Assembly: GCF_021991925.1 (NCBI RefSeq)
Contig: NZ_RXZI01000002.1
Location: 744,001-808,000 of the forward strand
DNA length: 64,000 bases
Direction: 5' to 3'
DNA from: Sutcliffiella horikoshii
Lineage (GTDB): Bacteria > Bacillota > Bacilli > Bacillales > Bacillaceae_I
Position numbers and translations under genes: made by a program. Position 1 is the first letter of the stretch. Each line of letters begins with the position of its first letter. Shown here in pieces: positions 1 to 8,450 of this stretch. The notes below the pieces were generated by a model. The model made no database searches and had not been told where the DNA came from. It was given only the letters and a program-made list of their open reading frames with translations.

Positions 1-535
1 CTTGAGATAATACCCCTTTAAGCTTCTTTAATGCGTGAAACAGGTTCGATTTGACCGTACCTAGAGGTAGGTCTAGGATTTCTGCGATTTCCTTCAGTTT
101 CATATCTTGATAGAAGCGTAATGTGACCACCTGTTGTTGAGTTTCTGATAGGTTTTTCAGTGAGTTCAAAATTTCTTTTCTCGTCTCCTGCCGCTCGTAT
201 ATTTCAATGACGGAAGCCTGTTGGTCTACCGTTACAGGCATTTCTTCTTTCGCAGTATCCTCTGAGCGATATTGGGCGCTCCGCCAGTAATCTTTGCAGA
301 TATTCGAGGCCACCCTATAAAGCCAAGCTTTGGGATAGGTTGGTATCTGTTTGTTCTGTAGCTGTTTCAATAACCGGATAAACGTTTCCTGCACCACGTC
401 CTCGGCCTTTTTTGAATCCTTCAACAGCCTTTCAATATATTGATGAATGGCTACATGGTATCTATGCACAAAGGCTTCAAAGGCAGCCTGGTCACCATTG
501 GCCATTTGTTCAAGGAGCTGTTCATCACTTATCAT
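1..535 (-). CDS. ECF-type RNA polymerase sigma factor (3' end cut by window edge)
   Basis: My own reading of the minus strand from ATG at 535 gives about 178 residues without a stop, running off the left edge. Sigma region 2 is visible as AEDVVQETFIRLLK followed by PKAWLYRVASNICKDYWR. Region 4 with its helix-turn-helix is visible as LSETQQQVVTLRFYQDMKLK and then AEILDLPLGTVKSNLFHAL. No transmembrane segment is present, so it acts in the cytoplasm by redirecting RNA polymerase. The start ATG overlaps the stop of the upstream permease (ATG at 535, TGA at 534-532), with GTGGGGG ahead of it, so it is translationally coupled as the third gene of the ABC operon. An anti-sigma factor may follow beyond the window; none is visible. 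Confidence 0.9.
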   Translation of the reverse strand, partial: MISDEQLLEQMANGDQAAFEAFVHRYHVAIHQYIERLLKDSKKAEDVVQETFIRLLKQLQNKQIPTYPKAWLYRVASNICKDYWRSAQYRSEDTAKEEMPVTVDQQASVIEIYERQETRKEILNSLKNLSETQQQVVTLRFYQDMKLKEIAEILDLPLGTVKSNLFHALKKLKGVLSQ

Positions 536-2820
536 CGCATTCCCCCACTTTCAAACGTGCGATTCCAATAGGTCATCCACTCTTTATAAGTAAATGACTG
601 TTTATTGTTTACTTGAATATCTTGATAAACATCTTTGAGTAACTTTTTTACCTCTTCCATATTGCCTTTTTCTATTTCTTTGGCAACCATCAAGACCACC
701 TGGTCGCTATAGAGAAGGTGATTCGCATCGATCAGTTCATCGAATTTCTCCAGTGTCGTCTTTTCTCCCGAAGAAGACATCCAGTTAATATGAGAGACGG
801 TCGATAGGAAGTAGAATTGAGTCCCATTGAATTGATCAAATTCTTCCCACTCAAAGTTGTAGTAATCCTTGTAAAATACAAGAAGATACGATTCGATAAT
901 AGACTTCATTACAGATTCCTCGGAATAATAGGAGGAATGGGAAGAACGGTGTCCAAAAAGCATAAAAGTCAATAGCTGTGTCTTCAAATCTGTCATGGTG
1001 TTATTTATCACGTTTCCATCAGCTATTTGAACATAGGTTTGGAGGCTATCATCAAAAAAAACCGCTTCATCAAAATGATTAAAATAATAAGTTTCAGCTC
1101 CTACAATGGTAAGAGAGGGGATGTATGCGAGTTTCATGCTATATTGCAAGTGCCCACCCAACCAACGATTGAAATAATCCTCTACCTTTGCCATGTCAGA
1201 AAGCTGTTGTTCAAGTCTATGGATGTTTTCTTCTTTGGCTATGATGGAAAAAGGCAGATTCTCCTTGCTTTCCACAAGCCCTTTATTGGATAAAAGCGTA
1301 ACTCCCTTTGCATCTTTGCTTTTAAAAACCTGAGAATCGTCCGTTTCCACGAGGCTTTCATGACTCGTACTAAAAACATCTTGAGCAAAGTTTCTCAATG
1401 TCACCTTATAGTCTGAAAGCGGTAGTTGCTGGTTCAACTCGATATGACGGTTGAAATGGATGGTATTTATATATTCCTCCGTTTCCGTATCGATGGAAGT
1501 ATAAATAGGATAATCACCTGGGAGGGGGTACCACCCGATATAAGACGGAAAATACATATCCTTTTTATCCAAGAAAGCGAAGTATTTTTCTTTTCCATAT
1601 AACGGGCCCCACTCGTGAAGACTGCCTGAGTAGTTCACTTCCAACTTATTTATTTCGTGTTGTCCCACTTCAGGAAGCGTAATCAGGTGCTCTTTTTTTA
1701 CAAAGTCCGTCTCCACCCCATTCCATATAATGGATTCCACTTCAAATGTGGGATAAAGGGAAAACCGGATGGGGAGCTCTTCTTTCTTTTTAGGTATATT
1801 CATCGTTGCATGAACGGCTATCTTGGAGTTACCAATCCGCTCCATCTCAATTGTATAACTATCCACTTCGTAAAATTCACCGACTGTATTAAGACGTTCT
1901 CCGGTTTTATTATTGTAATGATCAACCGCACCAGTTCTCAATTGATCATAGTGATCAATCCGGTCCGCCCAGAAAGTACCGTATGGGATAAAGGAGGCAA
2001 AGGTCAAAACGCTCACTACCCCAAAGAATGCCCATTTTCTTTTTTCAAAAGAAGAAATACGGTCAGTGGATGATTTAATAATCGTTATTGCGAGCAAGAA
2101 AAGGCTGAAAAAGAAAACAAATAACTGGGAATAAAATGTTTCCTTTCTTCCTAAACTGCTCCTCCAATCACTGGAATGCACACTATCCAGAAAAAACTGA
2201 TTCAAATGAAAGGTCTTCAAGAAATATAACTGATACCGCTGAATGATATACCCTTCCATGAAAAAGGTACCAAACATCCATGCGCAAAACACGATGATAT
2301 AGACTATCCTGTTAGAGATGAGGACAGCCAATACCATCCCTAAGGCAATGGAAACTCCATAGGACAACTGGCTTTGGATGGAAATGCGTAAGCCCTGCTC
2401 CAAAAGATAGGCAATATCTTTGCCATAGGACGCGCCTTGCCACAAAAAAGTGAAGAAGAAAAATAAAGTGAAAATACCACTGTATATAAAAAGGGATAGG
2501 TATTTTGCAAGAATGATAGATAAAAAAGAATTCGGCAAGGAATTCGTCCAATCCAATAAAACGGTCTGTTTTTCCCTCCGGATGGCAAGTACACTTGCCA
2601 GGAAGATCACGCCGAGTGAAAGCGTATGGCCGATCGCAAGAAATTCGTTATTGGCTTTAAAAAAGCTTGCGGCATATTGGCCTATATAATTGATGCTTCC
2701 CTCTTTCTGATTGATTAGCCAAATGGCCATTCCAATTCCATATAGTATAGGTGCGATAAGAAAGAACCAATTCTTGAAAATAAATCTACCTTCCAATTGC
2801 AGCTGTTTTATAAATTTCAT
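532..2820 (-). CDS. ABC transporter permease with C-terminal peptidase-like domain
   Basis: A 762-residue membrane protein. Hydrophobic segments lie roughly at residues 18-37, 55-75, 95-125, 150-200 and 235-290, as in ABC-2 type permeases. They are followed by a large soluble region of about 470 residues. The last 200 residues look like a degenerate M1 aminopeptidase-type fold, but I find no HEXXH zinc motif, so peptidase activity is doubtful. The ATG at 2820 overlaps the stop of the ATPase gene (ATGA), and the 3' end overlaps the sigma-factor start. The three genes therefore form one coupled operon. Substrate is unknown. Families that join an ABC-2 permease to a gluzincin-like tail exist; the assignment here is by appearance only. 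Confidence 0.75.
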   Translation of the reverse strand: MKFIKQLQLEGRFIFKNWFFLIAPILYGIGMAIWLINQKEGSINYIGQYAASFFKANNEFLAIGHTLSLGVIFLASVLAIRREKQTVLLDWTNSLPNSFLSIILAKYLSLFIYSGIFTLFFFFTFLWQGASYGKDIAYLLEQGLRISIQSQLSYGVSIALGMVLAVLISNRIVYIIVFCAWMFGTFFMEGYIIQRYQLYFLKTFHLNQFFLDSVHSSDWRSSLGRKETFYSQLFVFFFSLFLLAITIIKSSTDRISSFEKRKWAFFGVVSVLTFASFIPYGTFWADRIDHYDQLRTGAVDHYNNKTGERLNTVGEFYEVDSYTIEMERIGNSKIAVHATMNIPKKKEELPIRFSLYPTFEVESIIWNGVETDFVKKEHLITLPEVGQHEINKLEVNYSGSLHEWGPLYGKEKYFAFLDKKDMYFPSYIGWYPLPGDYPIYTSIDTETEEYINTIHFNRHIELNQQLPLSDYKVTLRNFAQDVFSTSHESLVETDDSQVFKSKDAKGVTLLSNKGLVESKENLPFSIIAKEENIHRLEQQLSDMAKVEDYFNRWLGGHLQYSMKLAYIPSLTIVGAETYYFNHFDEAVFFDDSLQTYVQIADGNVINNTMTDLKTQLLTFMLFGHRSSHSSYYSEESVMKSIIESYLLVFYKDYYNFEWEEFDQFNGTQFYFLSTVSHINWMSSSGEKTTLEKFDELIDANHLLYSDQVVLMVAKEIEKGNMEEVKKLLKDVYQDIQVNNKQSFTYKEWMTYWNRTFESGGMR

Positions 2821-3683
2821 AAGGTAGATCCTCCTAAAAGGGCGAGGTAGCCGTCCTCAAGAGTTGGTTCTAACATCTTAGCGCCATGAAACGGCTTTTC
2901 TTCCGCCAAAACCCGTGCATGTATCGTTTTATCACGATGCTCTGTACATAAAATGGTATCCTCCGCAAGGTTTTCCAAATACCCTGAGGGAACGGTCCCC
3001 TCCCAGACTTTACCACATGCTCTTTCTCTTAATTGATCGACGGTTGCATCCAAGATCAATGTGCCTTTTTGTAGCACTCCTACTTCAAAACAGCTACTTT
3101 CAATGTCTGTCACAACATGTGTGGATAGGAGGATGCTTTTGTTCAGTCCCTCTTTTGATAGAAGGTTTCGAAGACGCAACCTTTCTTCGGGATCAAGTCC
3201 AACCGTTGGTTCATCTAATATAATCAGTTTGGGATCTCCCATAAATGCCTGTGCGATCCCGACACGCTGTTTCATCCCGTGGGAAAAAGTTTTCATTTTC
3301 TCATTTGCTTTGGAGGTGAGGTTTACTTCGTGCAACCAATGTGAAACCTGTTCCCGACGTTCTTTCTTGTTTGTTACACCTTTCATCACCCCGACATAAT
3401 CAAGGATTTCAATCGGTGTCAATTGCGGGTAGACATGGAAGTGTTGAGGAAGATACCCGATCATTTTTCGGACTTTTTCAGGGTGAGTATTAATAGAAAG
3501 GGAGTCTATCAGGACATCTCCCCCAGAAGGTTTCATTAATGTCGCCATGATTCGCATGAGTGTGGATTTTCCTGCACCGTTCGGACCTAACAATCCAAAT
3601 ATGCCTGTGGATATTTGCAAATTGATGGATGATAGCGCTTGATGTTGTTTGTATGTTTTGGATAGGTTGCGAATTTCGATCAT
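2817..3683 (-). CDS. ABC transporter ATP-binding protein
   Basis: Single-domain ABC ATPase of about 288 residues. Walker A is GLLGPNGAGKST, the signature is FSHGMKQRVGIAQ (SHGMKQR in place of LSGGQ), and Walker B is LIILDEPTVGLDP, followed by the switch histidine in LLSTHVV. I chose the ATG at 3683 (protein starts MIEIRNLSKTYK) because GAAGG lies 10 bases upstream. An in-frame ATG at 3710 has no ribosome binding site. It energises the downstream permease, whose start overlaps its stop. The layout resembles bacterial ABC-2 exporters of antimicrobial peptides or lipids, but nothing shows the substrate. Confidence 0.9.
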   Translation of the reverse strand: MIEIRNLSKTYKQHQALSSINLQISTGIFGLLGPNGAGKSTLMRIMATLMKPSGGDVLIDSLSINTHPEKVRKMIGYLPQHFHVYPQLTPIEILDYVGVMKGVTNKKERREQVSHWLHEVNLTSKANEKMKTFSHGMKQRVGIAQAFMGDPKLIILDEPTVGLDPEERLRLRNLLSKEGLNKSILLSTHVVTDIESSCFEVGVLQKGTLILDATVDQLRERACGKVWEGTVPSGYLENLAEDTILCTEHRDKTIHARVLAEEKPFHGAKMLEPTLEDGYLALLGGSTL

Positions 3684-3743
3684 GGTGGTGGAACCTTCTT
3701 TCGTTTTCATTCAATATAAGTTGATTGGATAAAGTTAACTCCC

Positions 3744-3803
3744 GTGCAGGAGTCTATCACCCTGCACTACACAAGGGGCTTCTTTCATCCTTCACTAATT
3801 ATA
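3744..3803 (-). promoter_or_regulatory. Probable promoter region of the ABC/sigma operon with a palindrome
   Basis: On the minus strand a perfect -10 hexamer TATAAT occupies 3803-3798, about 115 bases upstream of the ATPase start. A clear -35 was not found at 17 bases. Between this and the gene lies a perfect 7-base inverted repeat, GTGCAGG at 3744-3750 and CCTGCAC at 3761-3767. It could be an operator in the leader or a transcript hairpin. Function is inferred. Confidence 0.4.
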
Positions 3804-3908
3804 ACGAAATAGAGGGAAAAAGGTTTAAGGTCTGATGGGATTTTTAGAGAAGGATGGATTTACCATCGATTTAATCGGGAAATATCTGAATTTTCTTCTG
3901 AAAAGTAA

Positions 3909-3957
3909 TTGACGGCGTTTGCAATATATTTTATAATTACTTTCGAAAGCGCTTTCG
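3909..3957 (+). promoter_or_regulatory. SigA-type promoter with LacI/cre-like operator ahead of the regulator gene
   Basis: TTGACG at 3909-3914 and TATAAT at 3932-3937 are separated by exactly 17 bases. The perfect 14-base palindrome CGAAAGCGCTTTCG at 3944-3957 covers the expected transcription start. The same core recurs twice ahead of the binding-protein gene, so it is most likely the operator of the LacI-type regulator encoded just downstream, implying autorepression. It also resembles a CcpA cre site (TGAAARCGYTTWCW) apart from its end bases, so catabolite control is possible. Confidence 0.8.
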
Positions 3958-3976
3958 GTTTGAGAGAGGGAATAAA

Positions 3977-4996
3977 ATGACAACTATTTATGATATTGCG
4001 AAAAAGACGGGTTTTTCTATCACCACTGTTTCAAAAGTACTTAACAACTATACAGATGTGAGTGAGAAAACCAAGAAAAAGATATTAGAAGCTGTAGAAG
4101 AAATGGGGTACTACCCTAACTCACATGCACGTTCATTGATGACCAAGAAGTCTTGGACCATAGGTGTGGTTTTCATGGAAAACCTAGGTGTGGGAATCAA
4201 ACACCCTTTTTTCAATGCCGTAATCGAAAGTTTCAAGCAAAGAGCCGAACAGTTTAATTATGACATGCTTTTTGTTTCAAGGAACATCATCAATGAGAAA
4301 AAAAGCTATTTAGACCACTTCCAGCATAGAGGTGTAGATGGTGTGGTCGTTGTTTGTTCCATATCCGATGATCCAGAAGTGAAGAAATTGATGGAGTCAC
4401 CTCTCCCAACTGTCATCATTGATATGCATAGCTCTAAGTCGAGCGTTGTTTATAGTGACAATAGCTATGGAAGTGTGTTGGCTGTAGACTATCTATACTC
4501 ATTAGGACACCGGAAAATTGCACATATATATGGACATCAGGAAACATATGCAGGGACTGAGAGATTAAAAGGTTTCATTAAGGCACTGAAAAAGTATGAC
4601 TTAGAGGTACCTAAATCATATTTTGTGAACGGCGGTTTCTTCTCTCTTGAGAGTGGCGAAGAGGCAATGAAGGAGTTACTGTCACTTGATGATCCCCCAA
4701 CAGCTGTCTATGCTGCAGGGGACAATATGGCATTTGGTGCGATGAAAGCTATTAGGGAACATGGACTATCCGTCCCTGAAGATATATCCGTTATCGGCTA
4801 TGATGATATCGAGATTGCCAAGCATATTGCACCGCCTTTAACGACCGTCAAGCAGGATATGGACCAGTTAGGCTCCACAGCAGCCGATCTGCTATTGGAG
4901 CAGATAAATGAAAAAGCTAAGATTAACAAGGCCGTTACTATCCCAGTACAATTGATGGTCAGGGAATCATGTAAGGCGATTGACATTGATGAGTGA
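3977..4996 (+). CDS. LacI/GalR family transcriptional repressor of the beta-glucan operon
   Basis: A 339-residue protein of typical LacI length. The N-terminal helix-turn-helix is clear: TIYDIAKKTGFSITTVSKVL, then the hinge region SHARSLMTKKS. Residues from about 60 form the periplasmic-binding-like effector domain, with the usual family signatures TAVYAAGDNMAFGAMKAI and SVIGYDDIEIAKH. It is preceded by a consensus promoter overlapped by a palindromic operator. Two further copies of the operator sit between this gene and the sugar-binding protein gene. I infer that it represses itself and the transport and hydrolase genes, and is released by a beta-gluco-oligosaccharide. The inducer is not shown by sequence. 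Confidence 0.92.
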   Translation: MTTIYDIAKKTGFSITTVSKVLNNYTDVSEKTKKKILEAVEEMGYYPNSHARSLMTKKSWTIGVVFMENLGVGIKHPFFNAVIESFKQRAEQFNYDMLFVSRNIINEKKSYLDHFQHRGVDGVVVVCSISDDPEVKKLMESPLPTVIIDMHSSKSSVVYSDNSYGSVLAVDYLYSLGHRKIAHIYGHQETYAGTERLKGFIKALKKYDLEVPKSYFVNGGFFSLESGEEAMKELLSLDDPPTAVYAAGDNMAFGAMKAIREHGLSVPEDISVIGYDDIEIAKHIAPPLTTVKQDMDQLGSTAADLLLEQINEKAKINKAVTIPVQLMVRESCKAIDIDE

Positions 4997-5031
4997 AGAG
5001 GGGACACAAAAGTCTTCTTTTTATCCATAAA

Positions 5032-5075
5032 TCGAAAGCGCTTTAGTAACTTTAAAGCATTTTCGAAAGCGCTTT
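5032..5075 (+). promoter_or_regulatory. Two operator copies upstream of the sugar-binding protein gene
   Basis: TCGAAAGCGCTTTAGTAA occurs at 5032-5049 and again, preceded by TT, at 5063-5080, 31 bases apart (close to three helical turns). The core CGAAAGCGCTTT matches the palindrome at 3944. No good -35/-10 pair is evident. The spacing suggests cooperative binding of the LacI-type repressor, and possibly CcpA. Confidence 0.7.
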
Positions 5076-5110
5076 AGTAATTTTTTACAACAAAACAGGG
5101 GGGTATTTTT

Positions 5111-6421
5111 GTGAAAAAGAAGCTTTTAATTCTTATCACTGCAGTTATGACGATAAGTTTATTGTCAGCTTGCAGTAACTCGTCTTCTTCTAAGAAGGCA
5201 GATTTGACTGTATGGTCATTTACGGATGAGCTACAGGAACCTATTAACGTATTTAAAGAGGAAAATGGAGTAACGGTTGATCTGACAATCATTCCAATTG
5301 AAGATTATCCAACTCGCCTACGTCCAGTATTAGAGAGCGGTCAAGGAGCTCCTGATGTATTTACTGGAGAATTGGCATTCATCAAAGATTGGGTAGAGCA
5401 AGATTATTGGGAAGACCTTTCCCAAGAGCCTTACAACGTTCAAGAATGGGGAGATGACTATATTCCTTATGTATTCGATCTAGGGAAAGATTCAGAAGGG
5501 AAAATTAAAGCGGTATCTTGGCAGACAACACCAGGTGGTATTTTCTATAGAAGAAGCATCGCTAAAGAAGTGTTAGGTACAGATGATCCTACTGAAATCG
5601 GTCAAAAAATGAGCACGATGGACGGTTTGTTTGAAGTCGGAGAAGAATTAAAATCCGCTGGATACCGTTTGTTCCCGGATGAGGGAGCGGTTCGTTGGTT
5701 TGCACAAGGTCAAGATCCACAACCTTGGGTTAACGAGGATAACGAGCTTGTCCTTACTGAAGGAAGAATCAATTACTTCGATTATGCAAAAGAATTACGT
5801 GATAAAGACTTGACTGCATTTGCTCCAGAATGGTCTCCTGCATGGTTTGCAGCAATGGATGAGCCAATCAACTACAATGCGGGATGGGAAGAAGTAGACG
5901 AGAACAGCTCTGATCAAACAGAAGTATTTGCATATGCACTACCAACTTGGGGGCTTCACAGTGTTTTGAAAACGAATACAGAAGAAACAGTTGGAGACTG
6001 GGCAGTAACAAATGGTCCAAACCCTTACTTCTGGGGCGGAACTTGGTTAGGTATTTATAAAGGTTCTGAAAACAAAGATCTTGCATGGAAGTTTGTTCAA
6101 ATGATGACACATGATGAAGAGTTCTTGACTGATTGGGCTACAGAAACTGGGGATGTTCTTTCTTACTTACCAGTTACAGAAAAAATCAAGGGTGAGTTCC
6201 AAGAGCCATTCCTAGGCGGACAAAATAACTATACGTTCTTCTTAGAAGAAGCTGCAAACATCAACCCAGGTACTGTAACAAGATATGACCAACAGATTGA
6301 TGGATTCTTTGGATCCATGGTTGGGGAGTATGTGGAAGGAACCAAAACGAAAGAAGAAGCAATTGAAGAGTTCTATCGTTTAGTGAAAAATGCATACCCG
6401 GATATTAAGACACCTGAATAA
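5111..6421 (+). CDS. Extracellular sugar-binding lipoprotein of an ABC importer
   Basis: A 436-residue family 1 solute-binding protein. The GTG start at 5111 follows a GGGGGG run. The signal peptide ends in a lipobox LLSAC with the lipid-modified Cys at residue 21, followed by a Ser/Lys-rich linker. The mature part begins DLTVWSFTDE and includes aromatic-rich stretches (GWEEVD, NPYFWGGTW) typical of oligosaccharide binders. It hands substrate to the two permeases encoded downstream. Given the linked GH16, GH30 and GH1 enzymes, the cargo is most likely beta-1,3/1,6-gluco-oligosaccharides. That is inference from context. Confidence 0.9.
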   Translation: MKKKLLILITAVMTISLLSACSNSSSSKKADLTVWSFTDELQEPINVFKEENGVTVDLTIIPIEDYPTRLRPVLESGQGAPDVFTGELAFIKDWVEQDYWEDLSQEPYNVQEWGDDYIPYVFDLGKDSEGKIKAVSWQTTPGGIFYRRSIAKEVLGTDDPTEIGQKMSTMDGLFEVGEELKSAGYRLFPDEGAVRWFAQGQDPQPWVNEDNELVLTEGRINYFDYAKELRDKDLTAFAPEWSPAWFAAMDEPINYNAGWEEVDENSSDQTEVFAYALPTWGLHSVLKTNTEETVGDWAVTNGPNPYFWGGTWLGIYKGSENKDLAWKFVQMMTHDEEFLTDWATETGDVLSYLPVTEKIKGEFQEPFLGGQNNYTFFLEEAANINPGTVTRYDQQIDGFFGSMVGEYVEGTKTKEEAIEEFYRLVKNAYPDIKTPE

Positions 6422-6436
6422 TGCATCAAGGGATGT

Positions 6437-6463
6437 GGTGGGAGCTGAAATTTGGCTCCCACC
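6437..6463 (+). terminator. Hairpin after the binding-protein gene (attenuator or mRNA stabiliser)
   Basis: GGTGGGAGC at 6437-6445 pairs perfectly with GCTCCCACC at 6455-6463 around a 9-base loop. No T-run follows, so full termination is unlikely. Such hairpins between binding-protein and permease genes often protect the upstream mRNA and give more binding protein than permease. Confidence 0.5.
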
Positions 6464-6479
6464 CATCATTTAAAGTAAG

Positions 6480-6625
6480 CTCTGTTAACCGCCGCTTCGG
6501 ATATACGCACTTGGCTTCGCTTATCCAGAGAGCGTGTGCTTGAGCCTCCTCGCAATGCTTCAGGAGTTTCAACCTACCGCTATCTCCCGCCGGAGTCTTC
6601 GCCATGTGCTCCAATCCAAAGCTAG
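6480..6625. repeat. Diverged copy of the dispersed TGTTGAT palindromic element
   Basis: The stretch runs from CTGTTAAC to CCAATCCAAAGCTAG and contains the same internal words as the better copies at 30361 and 43101: GCTTCGCTT, GAGCCTCCTCG and GGAGTCTTCGC. Its ends have decayed (CTGTTAA for CTGTTGAT, AATCCA for AATCAACA). It lies inside the sugar-uptake operon between the binding protein and the first permease, and is oriented like the others. Confidence 0.7.
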
Positions 6626-6686
6626 ATTATTTATATAACACATCATCTCTTTTATTAACAGAGTTATAAGAAAGAAGGCGATTGAT

Positions 6687-7571
6687 TTGAAGAAAAAAGA
6701 TCATTATGGATACCTGTTCATCCTCCCATTTTTTATCGTCTTTGGAATATTTAGCATTTATCCAATACTCTTAACCTTCTATTATAGTTTTACAAATTAC
6801 TCCGGTATGGGAGTACCTGAGGTTGTTGGATTGGCTAACTATACAAGACTATTGACGGACAGCTACTTTCTACAGGCATTTTTTAATACTTGGTACATAT
6901 GGGGAGTCAATTTCTTCTTTCAGATGCTAATTGCATTGGGGCTTGCCATTTTGTTCTCCGATATTCGCCTCAAGATGAAGGGACTAGGTTTCTTCCGTGC
7001 AGTACTTTATTTACCAAACTTGATTACCATCGCTTCGGTAGCCTTGTTGTTTGGTATTTTACTAGGATGGCATCATGGTACATTGAATCACTTATTAATG
7101 GATTTAGGACTCATTTCCAAGCCAATCAATTGGCTAAATGATCCGACGACAGCCAAGTGGTCGGTAGCACTTATAGGAGCCTGGATGTGGTTCGGTCATA
7201 CGTTTATCGTTTTAATGGCTGGTATTTCAGGAATTTCGAAAGATTATTATGAAGCGGCACTTATTGATGGAGCCAATCGCTGGAAAACATTGTTCCATAT
7301 TACTTTGCCTCTATTAAAGCCGATCATGTTATACATCATGATCACTTCTTTAATCGGGGGGTTGCAGATTTTCGAATTGCCGATGTTATTGACAGATGGC
7401 ATGGGTGCACCGCAAGGATCTTTAAACACAATGGTTTTATATATGTATAATCAGGCATTTAAATTTAACAACTATGGATACGCCGCAGCGGTCGCATACG
7501 GATTATTCTTGATCACTTTAATTTTCTCGTTTGCAACATTTAAAGCTATGTACCGCAAAAGCATGGATTAG
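6687..7571 (+). CDS. Sugar ABC transporter permease, MalF type
   Basis: A 294-residue membrane protein with six expected transmembrane helices. The EAA loop that contacts the ATPase is YYEAALIDGANRWKTLFHIT. The start is a TTG at 6687 with AGAAGG 8 bases upstream. It is shorter at the N-terminus than E. coli MalF, as usual for Gram-positive members. It pairs with the next gene to form the channel for the sugar delivered by the lipoprotein at 5111. No ATPase gene lies in the operon. Confidence 0.92.
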   Translation: MKKKDHYGYLFILPFFIVFGIFSIYPILLTFYYSFTNYSGMGVPEVVGLANYTRLLTDSYFLQAFFNTWYIWGVNFFFQMLIALGLAILFSDIRLKMKGLGFFRAVLYLPNLITIASVALLFGILLGWHHGTLNHLLMDLGLISKPINWLNDPTTAKWSVALIGAWMWFGHTFIVLMAGISGISKDYYEAALIDGANRWKTLFHITLPLLKPIMLYIMITSLIGGLQIFELPMLLTDGMGAPQGSLNTMVLYMYNQAFKFNNYGYAAAVAYGLFLITLIFSFATFKAMYRKSMD

Positions 7572-7583
7572 GAGTGAGGTAGT

Positions 7584-8414
7584 GTGAATAAAAGGATTTT
7601 TGTAAAAAGCATCCTATACGGGCTTTTAATATTGCTTGCGATTATTAGCTTTATCCCATTTTATATGATGATCATCAATGCAACCAGGTCTAATTCGGAA
7701 ATCCTTCGTCAAGGATTTACCATGCTTCCTGGGACTTCCATCATGGAAAACTATGAGAGATTAATTAGCTTCGTCAATATTTGGCAAGGTTTCGGAAATA
7801 GTGTATTCATCGCAATTTGTGTAACGTTATTAAGTTCATACTTTTCCGCCCTGACGGCGTATGGGTTTGCAATCTATAACTTTAAAGGAAAGAATTTTCT
7901 ATTCGTTTCCGTTCTAATCTTGATGATGGTACCAGGTCAGCTGGGACTGATAGGTTTTTATGACCTTAACAAAACATTAGGTACACTGGACAGCTATATT
8001 CCTTTAATCATTCCGGCAATAGCAAGTCCATTCGTTGTTTTCTTCCTACGACAATTTCTTGTCTCCACCCTGCATCCTACATTATTGGAAGCAGCCAGAA
8101 TGGATGGAGCAAGTGAAATAAGAATTTTCCATACGATAGGGTTACCTATCATGATGCCTGCAGTAGCAACAATGGGTATCTTCACTTTTATCGGATCTTG
8201 GAACAACTACATTGTTCCATTGGTAGTTCTATTCAGTCCCGAAAAGTACACGTTACCTGTCATGATGGGCTTCTTGAGAGGGTCAAAGGTAGCAGAAAAC
8301 CTTGGTTCCATGTATTTAGGGATTGCGATATCAGTCGTACCAATCATGATCATCTTCTTGTTCCTATCGAAATATATCATTAGCAGTATCTCAGCAGGTT
8401 CCGTAAAAGAATAA
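7584..8414 (+). CDS. Sugar ABC transporter permease, MalG type
   Basis: A 276-residue protein with six predicted membrane helices and the EAA loop LLEAARMDGASEIRIFHTIG. It starts with GTG at 7584, 12 bases after the preceding stop, with AGGAGTGAGG as ribosome binding site. It forms the second half of the importer channel. The partner ATPase must be encoded elsewhere, probably a shared MsmX-type protein, as is known for several Bacillus oligosaccharide importers. Confidence 0.92.
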   Translation: MNKRIFVKSILYGLLILLAIISFIPFYMMIINATRSNSEILRQGFTMLPGTSIMENYERLISFVNIWQGFGNSVFIAICVTLLSSYFSALTAYGFAIYNFKGKNFLFVSVLILMMVPGQLGLIGFYDLNKTLGTLDSYIPLIIPAIASPFVVFFLRQFLVSTLHPTLLEAARMDGASEIRIFHTIGLPIMMPAVATMGIFTFIGSWNNYIVPLVVLFSPEKYTLPVMMGFLRGSKVAENLGSMYLGIAISVVPIMIIFLFLSKYIISSISAGSVKE

Positions 8415-8450
8415 CAAGTAGCAACTAGATTAATAGAAGAGGTGATCGGC

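Noticed and set aside
412-597. 61-codon plus-strand frame
   Set aside because: Opposite the ECF sigma factor and the permease end, whose minus-strand products are unmistakable.
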